NCBI RefSeq assembly: GCF_020423045.1
Contig: NZ_CP081943.1
Coordinates: 4,650,001-4,714,000 of the forward strand
Direction: 5' to 3'
Origin: Pseudomonas sp. MM213
GTDB taxonomy: Bacteria; Pseudomonadota; Gammaproteobacteria; Pseudomonadales; Pseudomonadaceae
Length of the DNA stretch: 64,000 bases
The notes under the pieces are model-generated. The model saw only the letters and a program-made list of their open reading frames with translations, was not told where the DNA came from and made no database searches. The position numbers and the translations under genes were made by a program. Numbering within the stretch: position 1 is the first letter of the stretch; each line of letters begins with the position of its first letter. This document shows, piece by piece, positions 25,846 to 34,530 of this stretch.

Positions 25846-26475
25846 TTAGTGCAGGCCTTGAATGTAGCTGGACACCGCTGCGATGTCTTCGTCGCTCAGC
25901 TTTTTGGCAATGGTCTGCATGGTTTTGGTGTCGCCGTCGTTGTTGCGACCGCCTTCTTCCTTGCGGAAATCGGTCAGTTGCTTGGCGACGTATTGAGCGT
26001 GCTGGCCACCCAGGTGCGGGAAACCGGCGGCGGCATTGCCCGCGCCATTTGGCGAGTGGCAACCGGTGCAGGATGGAAGGCCCTTGGCCAGGTCGCCACC
26101 ACGGAACAGTGCTTCACCGCGAGCCACGACTTTCGGGTCGGCGGCGCCAACGCTGCCTTTCTGACTGGCGAAGTAGGCGGAAATATCAGCCAGGTCCTGA
26201 TCGCTCAGGTTGGTCAGCAGGCCGGTCATTTCCAGAACGGTGCGCTTGCCCGACTTGATGTCGTGCAATTGCTTGGTCAGGTAGCGTTCACCTTGCCCCG
26301 CCAGTTTTGGAAAGTTTGGCGCCATGCTGTTGCCATCCGGGCCGTGGCAGGCGCCACATACGGCGGCTTTGGCCTGACCGGCTTTTGCATCACCCGGTTG
26401 TACTGCCTCACCTGCAGCATGGGCCATGCCGGAGATGCCCACGGTCAACAGCAGACTCACGATCAATTTGTTCAT
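25846..26475 (-). CDS. cc4: Cytochrome c4, di-heme
   Basis: A 209-residue periplasmic protein with a signal peptide (cleavage near Ala20-Ala21) and two c-type domains. Heme sites are Cys40-Gly-Ala-Cys43-His44 and Cys136-Thr-Gly-Cys139-His140. Distal Met candidates are in NSMAPNFPKL and TKTMQTIAKK. Cytochrome c4 carries electrons from the bc1 complex to terminal oxidases in pseudomonads. It lies downstream of the small cytochrome c gene on the same strand (46 bases between). It may feed the aa3 oxidase encoded at 43-47.5 kb, an inference from family knowledge. It matches PA5490. Confidence 0.94.
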   Translation of the reverse strand: MNKLIVSLLLTVGISGMAHAAGEAVQPGDAKAGQAKAAVCGACHGPDGNSMAPNFPKLAGQGERYLTKQLHDIKSGKRTVLEMTGLLTNLSDQDLADISAYFASQKGSVGAADPKVVARGEALFRGGDLAKGLPSCTGCHSPNGAGNAAAGFPHLGGQHAQYVAKQLTDFRKEEGGRNNDGDTKTMQTIAKKLSDEDIAAVSSYIQGLH

Positions 26476-26521
26476 CAGCTAATCCAACTACGGCTAAGGG
26501 TTAAAGAGTTATGGACCGGGA

Positions 26522-26812
26522 TCACTCGCTCATCCACTGGATGATGACTTGGTAATCCTCGGCACTGCAGTCCATGCACAAACCACGCGGCGGCATCGCC
26601 TTGAAACCCTGGGTCACGTGTTGCACCAGCGTCTCCATACCTTTCGCCAACCTCGGCGTCCAAGCTTCCTGATCGCCCTTTTTGGGCGCCATGGGTAGTT
26701 GGCCGGAATGACAGGCACCACAAACACGGTTGTACACAGCTTCCGGATCCTGTGTAGCCTGAGCGCTGTAAAGCGGTATCAAGACACCGGCAGCTAGCAG
26801 CCATTTCGTCAT
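26522..26812 (-). CDS. Small mono-heme c-type cytochrome (c5-like)
   Basis: A 96-residue protein with a signal peptide (about 1-19) and one heme site, Cys31-Gly-Ala-Cys34-His35. A distal Met candidate is in KAMPPRG, and an extra Cys pair in GLCMDCSAED suggests a disulfide, as in the cytochrome c5 class. A soluble periplasmic electron carrier is likely. It is cotranscribed with cc4 by position (PA5491-PA5490 order). The gene is divergent from engB with about 190 bases between the starts. Confidence 0.88.
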   Translation of the reverse strand: MTKWLLAAGVLIPLYSAQATQDPEAVYNRVCGACHSGQLPMAPKKGDQEAWTPRLAKGMETLVQHVTQGFKAMPPRGLCMDCSAEDYQVIIQWMSE

Positions 26813-27003
26813 AAAACGACCTTTTCAGGGTTGAGAGCGTTCTGCGTTCTAATGCGCAATCAAGGTCAATCGCTCTCGTGAACTTCATCCTACGCTGGGA
26901 CAAAGCGCACACAAAATCTGCGGCATTATATACTGGCGTCACTGAAACGGAAACGACACCGCTTGCCGCGTCCATTCCCGGCGCCGCCCACATCGGAAAT
27001 CCC

Positions 27004-27648
27004 ATGCAACTCAAGAACCCCATCCTCGGCCTGTGCCAACAGTCCACCTTCATGCTCAGCGCTGCCAAAGTCGATCAATGTCCCGACGACGAAGGCTTCG
27101 AAGTGGCCTTCGCCGGGCGTTCCAACGCCGGTAAATCCAGCGCTTTGAACACCCTGACGCATGCCAGCCTGGCGCGGACCTCGAAAACTCCGGGTCGCAC
27201 GCAACTCTTGAACTTCTTCAAGCTAGACGATGATCGGCGTCTGGTCGACCTGCCGGGGTACGGTTACGCGAAAGTACCTATCCCGTTGAAGCTGCACTGG
27301 CAGCGTCACCTGGAAGCTTATCTGGGTGGTCGCGAGAGTTTGAAAGGTCTGATTCTGATGATGGACATCCGTCATCCAATGACGGACTTCGACCTGTTGA
27401 TGCTTGATTGGGCCGTGGCCAGCGGCATGCCGATGCACATTTTGCTGACCAAAGCGGACAAATTGACCTACGGCGCAGCGAAGAACGTCCTGCTCAAGGT
27501 GCAGTCGGATATCCGCAAAGGCTGGGGCGATGCGATCACCATTCAGCTGTTCTCGGCGCCAAAACGCCTCGGTCTGGAAGAGGCCTACACAGTACTGGCA
27601 GGCTGGATGGAGCTGGCGGACAAGGGCGCTGAACCCGTCGAGCAATAA
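27004..27648 (+). CDS. engB: EngB (YihA/YsxC) ribosome biogenesis GTPase
   Basis: A 214-residue GTPase: G1 GRSNAGKSS at 38-46, G2 region [12 protein letters not shown]3 DLPGYGYAK from Asp82, G4 TKADKL and the G5-like LFSAPKR. EngB helps assemble the large ribosomal subunit and is essential in many bacteria. The frame is open from 26878, but the ATG at 27004 matches the family start ([11 protein letters not shown]). It is followed by the candidate ErsA RNA and then polA on the other strand, the same neighbourhood as engB-spf-polA in enterics. Confidence 0.94.
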   Translation: MQLKNPILGLCQQSTFMLSAAKVDQCPDDEGFEVAFAGRSNAGKSSALNTLTHASLARTSKTPGRTQLLNFFKLDDDRRLVDLPGYGYAKVPIPLKLHWQRHLEAYLGGRESLKGLILMMDIRHPMTDFDLLMLDWAVASGMPMHILLTKADKLTYGAAKNVLLKVQSDIRKGWGDAITIQLFSAPKRLGLEEAYTVLAGWMELADKGAEPVEQ

Positions 27649-27657
27649 ATCGCAGGC

Positions 27658-27703
27658 AAAAAAAACCCCGGACTTCTTATGGGGAGGGGGAAGTTCCGGG
27701 GTT
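27658..27703 (-). terminator. Terminator of the candidate ErsA RNA
   Basis: The stem of about 13 bp with a one-base bulge (27664-27676 with 27690-27703) encloses a C-rich loop and is followed on the minus strand by eight T. Confidence 0.85.
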
Positions 27704-27790
27704 CAAGTTCCGGACCGCTAGGGCGGGGTCCAGATTATCTGCCAACACTTAACACAACATAGGAGCATCGAAGGGCTTCACCAGCCATTC
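27658..27790 (-). ncRNA. ersA: Candidate ErsA small RNA (Spot 42 locus)
   Basis: A transcript of about 133 nt is predicted on the minus strand in the engB-polA gap. Upstream lies a sigma-22-type promoter (GAACTA, 17 bases, TCAGA; 27797-27824), and downstream an intrinsic terminator with eight T (27658-27665). The terminal hairpin loop carries CTTCCCCCTCCCC, an unpaired C-rich stretch suited to pair with G-rich ribosome sites. P. aeruginosa ErsA is about 132 nt, AlgU-dependent, lies between engB and polA, and represses algC through a C-rich seed. Position, length, promoter and seed all agree, but sequence identity was not tested. The 5' end is estimated from the promoter. Confidence 0.8.
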
Positions 27791-27796
27791 AGTAAC

Positions 27797-27824
27797 TCTG
27801 AGTGGCGCTTCACAGGTTTAGTTC
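27797..27824 (-). promoter_or_regulatory. Sigma-22 (AlgU)-like promoter of the candidate ErsA RNA
   Basis: Minus strand: GAACTA at 27824-27819, 17-base spacer, TCAGA at 27801-27797. The consensus is GAACTT-N16/17-TCTGA, so each box differs by one base. Confidence 0.7.
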
Positions 27825-27910
27825 CGGTGTTTCCAAAACCATTTGAAATAAGTCGGATCGCTATCAGAAATAAGCCCCTTCATCGCGACACTATGCCGCA
27901 GTGAAATACC

Positions 27911-28012
27911 CTGTAGGAGCGAGCCTGCTCGCGATGGTCGTTAACGATAACGCGTTCATCCTGAATCAACGCGTTGCTTGTCAGCACATCGCGAGCAGGC
28001 TCGCTCCTACAG
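27911..28012. repeat. REPIN, long form with conserved centre
   Basis: The 26-base arms (27911-27936 and 27987-28012) are perfect complements. The centre has GTCGTTAACGATAACGCG. It ends 5 bases from the polA stop. Confidence 0.92.
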
Positions 28013-28016
28013 TGGA

Positions 28017-30788
28017 TCAGTGAGCCTCATCCCAGTTATTTCCCACACCCACCTCGACCAGAAGCGGTACATCCAGCTTCGCAGCGTCGCTCATGTGCAC
28101 GCGAATTTCCTCGCGAACCTGATCGACCAGGTCTTCACGCACCTCAAGCACCAATTCATCGTGCACCTGCAGGATGACTTTGGCGTCGAGGCCTGACGAC
28201 GTCAGCCAGTTATCCACAGCCACCATGGCTTTCTTGATGATGTCTGCCGCAGTGCCTTGCATCGGTGCGTTGATCGCGGTGCGTTCGGCGCCTTTGCGCA
28301 GGGCCGGGTTTTTCGCGTTGATTTCCGGCAGGTACAGACGACGACCGAAGATGGTCTCGACAAAACCTTGCTCGGCCGCCTGGGCGCGGGTGCGCTCCAT
28401 GTATTCCAGGACGCCTGGGTAGCGGGCGAAATAGCGGTCGATGTACGCCTGGGACTGTTTGCGGTCCACGCCGATCTGCTTGGCCAGGCCAAACGCGCTC
28501 ATGCCGTAGATCAAACCGAAGTTGATGGCTTTGGCGCTACGACGCTGATCAGTGGTGACCTCTGTCAGCTCGACGCCGAAAACCTCGGCGGCCGTGGCTT
28601 TGTGCACGTCCAGGTCATTGCGGAAGGCGTGCAGCAAACCTTCGTCCTTGGCCAGGTGAGCCATGATGCGCAGTTCGATTTGCGAGTAGTCGGCGGCCAG
28701 CAGCTTGTAGCCTTTGGGCGCCACGAACGCCTGACGGATCCGCCGACCTTCGGCGGTGCGGATCGGAATGTTCTGCAGGTTCGGATCGCTGGACGACAAG
28801 CGCCCGGTCGCCGCGACAGCCTGATGATAAGACGTGTGAATCCGCCCGGTGCGCGGGTTGATTTGCTCCGGCAGGCGGTCGGTGTAGGTGCTTTTCAGTT
28901 TGCTCATCGAGCGGTACTGCATCAGCACTTTGGGCAGCGGGTAATCCTGCTCGGCCAGTTCCGCCAGCACCGCTTCGGCAGTGGACGCCTGACCCTTGGC
29001 GGTTTTGCTGAGGATCGGCAAGCCGAGTTTTTCGTACAGGATCACGCCCAATTGCTTCGGCGAACCGAGGTTGAATTCCTCACCGGCAATGGCAAACGCC
29101 TCACGCTCCAGCGCGACCATCTTCTCGCCCAGCTCCACGCTCTGGATGCCCAGCAGGTTGGCGTCGACCAGCGCGCCCTGACGCTCGATCCGTGCGAGCA
29201 CCGGCACCAGCGGCATTTCGATGTCGCTCAGGACTTTGCTCAGGCTCGGAATCGCGTTGAGCTTTTCCTGCAGGGTTTGATGCAGGCGCAGCGTTACGTC
29301 GGCGTCTTCGGCGGCGTACGGTCCCGCCAGTTCCAGGGAGATCTGGTCAAAGGTCAGCTGCTTGGCGCCTTTGCCGGCGATGTCCTGGAAGCTGGTGGTG
29401 GTGTGATTCAGGTACTTGAGCGCCAGGCTGTCCATGTCGTGGCGGGTCGCGGTCGAGTCCAGGACGTAGGATTCGAGCATGGTGTCGAAGGCGATGCCTT
29501 GCACGGTGATGCCGCAGCTCTGATCGCCACCGATGGCGCAGTTGGCCAGGATGTTCATGTCGAACTTGGCGTGCTGGCCGACCTTGAGTTTGTTCGGGTC
29601 TTCCAGAATCGGTTTCAGTGCGCGCAGCACGGTGTCGCGATCCAGCTGATCCGGTACGCCCATGTAGGAATGGGTCAGTGGAATGTAGGCCGCTTCGTTG
29701 GCCTGTACGGCGAACGACAGGCCGACCAGTTGCGCCTGCTGCGCATCGATGCCGGTGGTTTCGGTATCGAAGGCGATCAGCTTGGCGTCGTTGAGCTTCT
29801 TCAGCCACAGGTCAAAATCGGCCTGAGTGAGGATCGTGGTGTATTTGAGCTCGCTCTCGACGGCGGCTTCCTCAGCCACCGGTGCGGTGACTTCCTGGCC
29901 GGAGCGCTTGGCGTCGCGCTGGTTTTCTTCAAACCAGCTTTTGAACTCGAGCAGGGTGTAGAGCTCGGCGAGCTTGTCGTGATCCGGCTTGCCCATTTGC
30001 AGGTCATCAAGGCCGATGTCCAGCGGCACGTCGATCTTGATCGTCGCCAACTGATAGGAGAGGAAGGCCATCTCCTTGTGCTCTTCGAGCTTGGCCGGCA
30101 GGGTTTTCGCACCGCGAATCGGCAGGGTCGGGACGATGTCGAGCTGTGCATACAGTTCGGTCAGGCCGCCGTTTACGCCTACGAGCAGGCCGGAAGCCGT
30201 CTTCGGACCAATGCCTGGAACGCCCGGAATGTTGTCGGAAGAATCGCCCATCAGTGCCAGATAATCGATGATCTGCTCGGGAGCGACGCCGAATTTCTCC
30301 TTCACGCCCTCCACGTCCATGCTGCTACCGGTCATGGTGTTGACCAAGGTAATGTGGCCGTCGACCAGTTGCGCCATGTCCTTGTCGCCGGTGGAGATGA
30401 TCACCGGGCGGTCGGCCGCCGCGCTGCTGCGGGCCAGGGTGCCGATCACGTCATCGGCCTCGACGCCTTCGACGCACAGCAGCGGGAAGCCCAGCGCGAT
30501 CACGCTTTGGTGCAGCGGCTCGATCTGTACGCGCATGTCGTCGGGCATGCTCGGGCGATTGGCCTTGTATTCGGCGTACATGTCATCGCGAAACGTCCCA
30601 CCCTTGGCGTCGAACACCACGGCGAACGGACTGTCCGGGTACTGCTTGCGCAGACTCTTGAGCATGTTCAGCACGCCTTTGACCGCTCCGGTCGGCAGAC
30701 CTTTGGAAGTGGTCAGCGGCGGCAGGGCGTGAAAGGCGCGGTACAGGTAAGAAGAACCGTCCACCAGGACGAGGGGGGCTTGGCTCAT
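28017..30788 (-). CDS. polA: DNA polymerase I
   Basis: A 923-residue enzyme with all three domains: 5'-3' exonuclease (about 1-290, LVDGSSYLYRAF, LMGDSSDNIPGVPGIGPKTA), 3'-5' proofreading exonuclease (about 320-510, IAFDTETTGID, KFDMNI) and polymerase (about 540-923, motif A DYSQIELR, motif B KAINFGLIYG, motif C QVHDELV). It fills gaps in repair and removes RNA primers. Chosen start is ATG 30788 (MSQAPLVLVDG); a TTG 12 bases earlier abuts AAGG and is less likely. A REPIN follows immediately, and it is divergent from the DUF2782 gene. Confidence 0.97.
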   Translation of the reverse strand: MSQAPLVLVDGSSYLYRAFHALPPLTTSKGLPTGAVKGVLNMLKSLRKQYPDSPFAVVFDAKGGTFRDDMYAEYKANRPSMPDDMRVQIEPLHQSVIALGFPLLCVEGVEADDVIGTLARSSAAADRPVIISTGDKDMAQLVDGHITLVNTMTGSSMDVEGVKEKFGVAPEQIIDYLALMGDSSDNIPGVPGIGPKTASGLLVGVNGGLTELYAQLDIVPTLPIRGAKTLPAKLEEHKEMAFLSYQLATIKIDVPLDIGLDDLQMGKPDHDKLAELYTLLEFKSWFEENQRDAKRSGQEVTAPVAEEAAVESELKYTTILTQADFDLWLKKLNDAKLIAFDTETTGIDAQQAQLVGLSFAVQANEAAYIPLTHSYMGVPDQLDRDTVLRALKPILEDPNKLKVGQHAKFDMNILANCAIGGDQSCGITVQGIAFDTMLESYVLDSTATRHDMDSLALKYLNHTTTSFQDIAGKGAKQLTFDQISLELAGPYAAEDADVTLRLHQTLQEKLNAIPSLSKVLSDIEMPLVPVLARIERQGALVDANLLGIQSVELGEKMVALEREAFAIAGEEFNLGSPKQLGVILYEKLGLPILSKTAKGQASTAEAVLAELAEQDYPLPKVLMQYRSMSKLKSTYTDRLPEQINPRTGRIHTSYHQAVAATGRLSSSDPNLQNIPIRTAEGRRIRQAFVAPKGYKLLAADYSQIELRIMAHLAKDEGLLHAFRNDLDVHKATAAEVFGVELTEVTTDQRRSAKAINFGLIYGMSAFGLAKQIGVDRKQSQAYIDRYFARYPGVLEYMERTRAQAAEQGFVETIFGRRLYLPEINAKNPALRKGAERTAINAPMQGTAADIIKKAMVAVDNWLTSSGLDAKVILQVHDELVLEVREDLVDQVREEIRVHMSDAAKLDVPLLVEVGVGNNWDEAH

Positions 30789-30862
30789 GAGCAGGATCAA
30801 CCTTTTCGGCGGGTCCGGCGCTAGAATAGCGGGACCGTTGACGACAAAGGGACAAGGTTATC

Positions 30863-31150
30863 ATGCGCACACTAAATCGCCTGTTGCTGGCTGGCTTGTT
30901 TGCAATTGCACCATTGGCCGTGATGGCGGCGGATGACGCACCTTCGCCAGACCCGGATGTCACGATCCGCACGGAAGGGGATAAAACCATTCAGGAATAT
31001 CGGCAAAATGGTTTTCTGTATGCCATCAAGGTCACGCCGAAAGGTGGCAAACCTTATTTCCTGGTGCGCGCGGATGGCTCGGAAGGTAACTTCATTCGCT
31101 CGGACTACCCGGATATGCTGATCCCGGCGTGGGAAATATTTAAGTGGTAA
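30863..31150 (+). CDS. DUF2782 family small periplasmic protein
   Basis: A 95-residue protein with a signal peptide (about 1-22, cleavage after VMAA/AD) and a compact domain, DVTIRTEGDKTIQEYRQNGFLYAIKVTPKGGKPYFLV, of the DUF2782 family. It has no cysteines and no membrane helix after the signal. It is 58 bases upstream of thrB on the same strand and divergent from polA, the order seen at PA5493-PA5495. Function is unknown; its constant place beside thrB suggests only genomic linkage. Confidence 0.82.
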   Translation: MRTLNRLLLAGLFAIAPLAVMAADDAPSPDPDVTIRTEGDKTIQEYRQNGFLYAIKVTPKGGKPYFLVRADGSEGNFIRSDYPDMLIPAWEIFKW

Positions 31151-31208
31151 GTCGTCCTTAATTTTAATCGGTGCCGCCATTTGCGGCGCCCGTACTGGCA
31201 GTTAAAAC

Positions 31209-32159
31209 ATGTCTGTGTTCACCCCGCTGGCTCGGCCTGAGCTGGAAACCTTTCTCGCCCCTTACGGGCTCGGCCGCCTGCTTGATTTTCAGGGGATTGC
31301 TGCCGGTAGCGAAAACACCAACTTCTTTATCAGCCTGGAGCAGGGCGAATTTGTCCTGACCCTGGTCGAGCGCGGTCCGGTTCAGGAGATGCCGTTCTTC
31401 ATCGAGCTGCTGGACGTGCTGCATGAAGCCGACCTGCCGGTGCCTTACGCCTTGCGCACCACCGATGGCGTCGCCCTGCGCGAGCTGGCCGGCAAGCCTG
31501 CGCTGCTGCAACCGCGTCTGGCGGGCAAGCACATCAAGGAAGCCAACGCGCAACATTGCGCTCAGGTGGGCGAGTTGCTCGGCCATCTGCACCTGGCGAC
31601 CCAGGCCAACATGATCAAGCGCAAAACCGATCGCGGCCTGGACTGGATGCTGGAAGAGGGCACGCAACTGTTGTCGCACCTGAATGCCGAGCAGAGTGAT
31701 CTGCTGCAACGGGCGCTGGATGAAATCACACAGCAAAAAGAGAAAATTCTGGCGTTGCCACGGGCCAACATCCACGCGGATCTGTTCCGCGATAACGCGA
31801 TGTTCGAAGGCACGCACCTGACCGGGTTGATCGACTTCTACAACGCGTGCTCGGGGCCGATGCTCTACGACGTAGCGATTGCCTTGAATGACTGGTGTTC
31901 GGATGACGACGGGCTGATTGACGGACCGCGGGCGCGGGCGTTGCTGGGGGCGTATGCAGCGTTGCGGCCATTCACTGCTGCCGAGGCGGAGTTGTGGCCG
32001 ACCATGCTGCGCGTGGCGTGTGTGCGGTTCTGGCTGTCGCGATTGATTGCCGCGGAGTCTTTCGCCGGGCAGGACGTGTTGATTCACGACCCGATGGAGT
32101 TTCAGCAGCGGTTGGCGCAGCGGCAGAAGGTCAACACGCCGTTGCCTTTCGCCCTCTAA
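31209..32159 (+). CDS. thrB: Homoserine kinase (APH-fold, ThrB type II)
   Basis: A 316-residue enzyme of the aminoglycoside phosphotransferase-like fold, the form of homoserine kinase used by pseudomonads rather than the GHMP type of E. coli. Seen: GSENTNFFISLEQGEFVLTL (nucleotide loop), catalytic loop IHADLFRDNAMF and the metal motif LIDFYNACSGPMLYDVA. It phosphorylates L-homoserine in threonine synthesis. The ATG at 31209 lies 58 bases after the DUF2782 gene. A REPIN follows at once, and no other terminator was seen. Confidence 0.94.
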   Translation: MSVFTPLARPELETFLAPYGLGRLLDFQGIAAGSENTNFFISLEQGEFVLTLVERGPVQEMPFFIELLDVLHEADLPVPYALRTTDGVALRELAGKPALLQPRLAGKHIKEANAQHCAQVGELLGHLHLATQANMIKRKTDRGLDWMLEEGTQLLSHLNAEQSDLLQRALDEITQQKEKILALPRANIHADLFRDNAMFEGTHLTGLIDFYNACSGPMLYDVAIALNDWCSDDDGLIDGPRARALLGAYAALRPFTAAEAELWPTMLRVACVRFWLSRLIAAESFAGQDVLIHDPMEFQQRLAQRQKVNTPLPFAL

Positions 32160-32163
32160 AAGC

Positions 32164-32254
32164 TTCGCGGGCAAGCCTCGCTCCTACAAGTTGGCGTCGA
32201 TCTCACAATATTGTGAACGACACAAATCCTGTAGGAGCAAGGCTTGCCCGCGAA
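32164..32254. repeat. REPIN, GCGGGCAAGCCTCGC type
   Basis: The arms TTCGCGGGCAAGCCTCGCTC (from 32164) and a near-perfect complement (to 32254) lie between the convergent thrB and znuA. They are the same subtype as the copies flanking the RAYT gene. Confidence 0.9.
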
Positions 32255-32275
32255 TGGGGCGCCGCAATTCTGGAA

Positions 32276-33196
32276 TTACAACGACTCCAGACACCCCGCC
32301 AAATCATTCCCCAACTTCTCCAGCACCTGCTCATACCCCTGAGCAGTCGCCGGCGTGTACCCACCCAAAGCATCCAGCTCCGCCAGTTTCACCGGCAAAC
32401 CCGCCACCAGTGTTTCCGCCAGTCGCGGCCGCAACGGCGGCTCGCTGAACACACAGGTCTTGCCCACTTCCTGCAACCGCGTGCGCATTGCCGACACGTG
32501 CTGGGCGCCCGGCTGGACTTCGGCGGCGACGCTGAATACCCCAGCGTGCTTCAGGCCGTAAGCCTCTTCGAAGTAGTCGAATGCTTCATGGAACACAAAG
32601 TACGGTTTGCCCGCGATGCCCGCCAGTCGTGCCTTCAAGCGCAGGTCCAGCGCGTCGAGACGTTCATCGAACGCCTTCAGATTGCTCTGATAGCGCGCTG
32701 CGTTGGCCGGATCGGCAGCGCTCAAATCAGCGGCCATTTTCGTCGCGATCACGCGAGCGTTGATCGGCGATAACCACAGATGCGCATCCAGGCTGCCCGG
32801 ACGGTGATCGTGATCATGCTCGTCGGCTTCTTCGGCGTGGGAGTGACTGTCTTCGGCGAAACGACGCAATTTCAGCCCAGGCAGATCCTGCACGGCAACG
32901 CTCGGCAGCGTACGACCGTTCAGCACACGAGGCAGGAAACCTTCCATGTCCGGTCCGATCCAGTAAACCAGGTCCACCGATTGCACCTTCCGTACGTCGG
33001 ACGGGCGCAACGCATAGTTATGCGGCGAGGCTCCCGGCGGCAGCAGCACTTCCGGAATCGCCACACCGTCCTGCACCGCAGCGGCAATCAGCTGCAGCGG
33101 CTTGATGCTGGTGAGGACTTTGACTTCGGCCTGAGCAGAACCGATCAACAGAAAACTGGCGACAAATGCGACAAAGATAGAAAAAAGTCGGGACAC
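32276..33196 (-). CDS. znuA: ZnuA zinc ABC transporter substrate-binding protein
   Basis: A 306-residue periplasmic cluster 9 binding protein. Signal peptide (MSRLFSIFVAF...SAQA), His ligands in GASPHNYALRP, a His/Asp/Glu-rich loop near residues 115-130 (HSHAEEADEHDHDH), then DAHLWLSP and VFHEAFDYFEE. It captures Zn(II) for ZnuBC. The start is GTG at 33196, giving the usual N-terminus; another GTG at 33205 is possible. It is divergent from zur-znuC-znuB with a Zur-box candidate between them, so it is repressed when zinc is plentiful. Confidence 0.93.
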   Translation of the reverse strand: MSRLFSIFVAFVASFLLIGSAQAEVKVLTSIKPLQLIAAAVQDGVAIPEVLLPPGASPHNYALRPSDVRKVQSVDLVYWIGPDMEGFLPRVLNGRTLPSVAVQDLPGLKLRRFAEDSHSHAEEADEHDHDHRPGSLDAHLWLSPINARVIATKMAADLSAADPANAARYQSNLKAFDERLDALDLRLKARLAGIAGKPYFVFHEAFDYFEEAYGLKHAGVFSVAAEVQPGAQHVSAMRTRLQEVGKTCVFSEPPLRPRLAETLVAGLPVKLAELDALGGYTPATAQGYEQVLEKLGNDLAGCLESL

Positions 33197-33223
33197 GATG
33201 ACCACTCAAAGAGGCGAGAACGG

Positions 33224-33236
33224 GTAACATAATAAC
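33224..33236. promoter_or_regulatory. Candidate Zur box
   Basis: Read on the minus strand the site is GTTATTATGTTAC, matching 10 of 13 positions of the GTTATAATATAAC-type Zur core. It lies in the 66-base gap between znuA and zur and could control both directions. Confidence 0.65.
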
Positions 33237-33262
33237 GTCTCTCACAAAACTCGTCGCCGCTC

Positions 33263-33745
33263 ATGCCTAAAACACCGATTGCCAGCCGTCCCCACGACCA
33301 CTCTCATTGCGTGCATAGCGCACTGTCTGAGGCCGATGCCCTGTGCGCTCGGCAAGGTTTGCGCCTGACCGCCCTGCGCCGGCGGGTGCTGGAACTGGTG
33401 TGGCAAAGCCATAAACCGCTGGGTGCCTACGACATTCTTGCGGTACTCAGCGAGCAGGACGGCCGCCGCGCTGCGCCGCCGACCGTGTACCGCGCGCTGG
33501 ATTTCCTGCTGGAAAACGGCCTTGTGCACCGCATCTCCTCGCTGAACGCCTTCGTCGGCTGCAATCACCCGGAACACGCGCACCAGGGCCAGTTCCTGAT
33601 CTGCCGCGAATGCCATGCCGCCATCGAGCTTGAACAAAAATCCATCAGTGACGCGATTATCACCAGCGCCAAGGATGTCGGGTTCGTTGTCGAAGGTCAG
33701 ACGGTCGAAGTGGTCGGCCTCTGCTCGGGTTGCCAGGGGGCTTGA
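33263..33745 (+). CDS. zur: Zur, Fur-family zinc uptake repressor
   Basis: A 160-residue regulator with an N-terminal winged helix ([45 protein letters not shown]) and a C-terminal metal and dimer domain. The structural zinc site is CRECH (C-x2-C) with a second pair CSGC near the end. The N-terminus has extra His (PHDHSHCVH). It represses znu genes with bound zinc. In P. aeruginosa this is np20 (PA5499). Its TGA shares one base with the znuC ATG (TGATG), so translation is coupled. Confidence 0.93.
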   Translation: MPKTPIASRPHDHSHCVHSALSEADALCARQGLRLTALRRRVLELVWQSHKPLGAYDILAVLSEQDGRRAAPPTVYRALDFLLENGLVHRISSLNAFVGCNHPEHAHQGQFLICRECHAAIELEQKSISDAIITSAKDVGFVVEGQTVEVVGLCSGCQGA

Positions 33746-34530
33746 TGAGCAACGCGTTGATCCGCCTTGAGCAAGTTGCCGTCACATTTGCCGGGCAAAG
33801 CGTGCTGGATAACATTGAGCTGAGCGTCGAGCCGGGGCAGATCGTCACCCTGATCGGCCCCAATGGCGCCGGCAAGACCACCCTTGTGCGGGCGGTGCTC
33901 GGTCTGTTGAAGCCGGACAGCGGCAGCGTGTGGCGCAAGCCGAAACTGCGCGTTGGCTACATGCCGCAAAAACTTCATGTCGATCCGACGCTGCCGCTGT
34001 CGGTGCTGCGCTTTCTGCGTCTGGTGCCCGGCGTGGACCGTGCTCGCGCCTTGGCGGCCCTCAAGGAGGTCGGCGCCGAACAGGTGATCGACAGCCCGGT
34101 GCAAAGTGTTTCCGGCGGTGAAATGCAGCGCGTGCTGCTGGCTCGGGCGCTATTGCGCGAGCCGGAACTGCTGGTCCTTGATGAGCCGGTGCAAGGCGTC
34201 GACGTGGCCGGTCAGGCCGAGCTGTACAGCCTGATCACCCGTCTGCGTGATCGTCACGGCTGCGGCGTGTTGATGGTTTCCCACGATTTGCATCTGGTCA
34301 TGAGCACCACCGATCAAGTGGTGTGCCTCAACCGTCACGTCTGCTGTTCCGGCCATCCCGAGCAAGTCAGCGGTGATCCCGCTTTCGTCGAGCTGTTCGG
34401 AAAGAACGCACAAAGCCTGGCGATTTATCACCACCATCACGACCACGCCCATGATCTGCATGGTTCGGTCGTCAGCGCGGCCCCGTCGGCCCAACCTCAC
34501 GTTCACGGAGATAGCTGCAAGCATGGCTGA
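33745..34530 (+). CDS. znuC: ZnuC zinc ABC transporter ATP-binding protein
   Basis: A 261-residue ATPase: Walker [11 protein letters not shown]-loop GYMPQKL, signature [16 protein letters not shown], Walker [14 protein letters not shown]-loop MVSHDLHLV. The C-terminal ~35 residues are His-rich ([13 protein letters not shown], then [10 protein letters not shown]) and may bind or sense zinc. The start ATG at 33745 overlaps the zur stop; an in-frame start at 33730 lies inside zur. It works with ZnuA and ZnuB. Confidence 0.94.
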   Translation: MSNALIRLEQVAVTFAGQSVLDNIELSVEPGQIVTLIGPNGAGKTTLVRAVLGLLKPDSGSVWRKPKLRVGYMPQKLHVDPTLPLSVLRFLRLVPGVDRARALAALKEVGAEQVIDSPVQSVSGGEMQRVLLARALLREPELLVLDEPVQGVDVAGQAELYSLITRLRDRHGCGVLMVSHDLHLVMSTTDQVVCLNRHVCCSGHPEQVSGDPAFVELFGKNAQSLAIYHHHHDHAHDLHGSVVSAAPSAQPHVHGDSCKHG

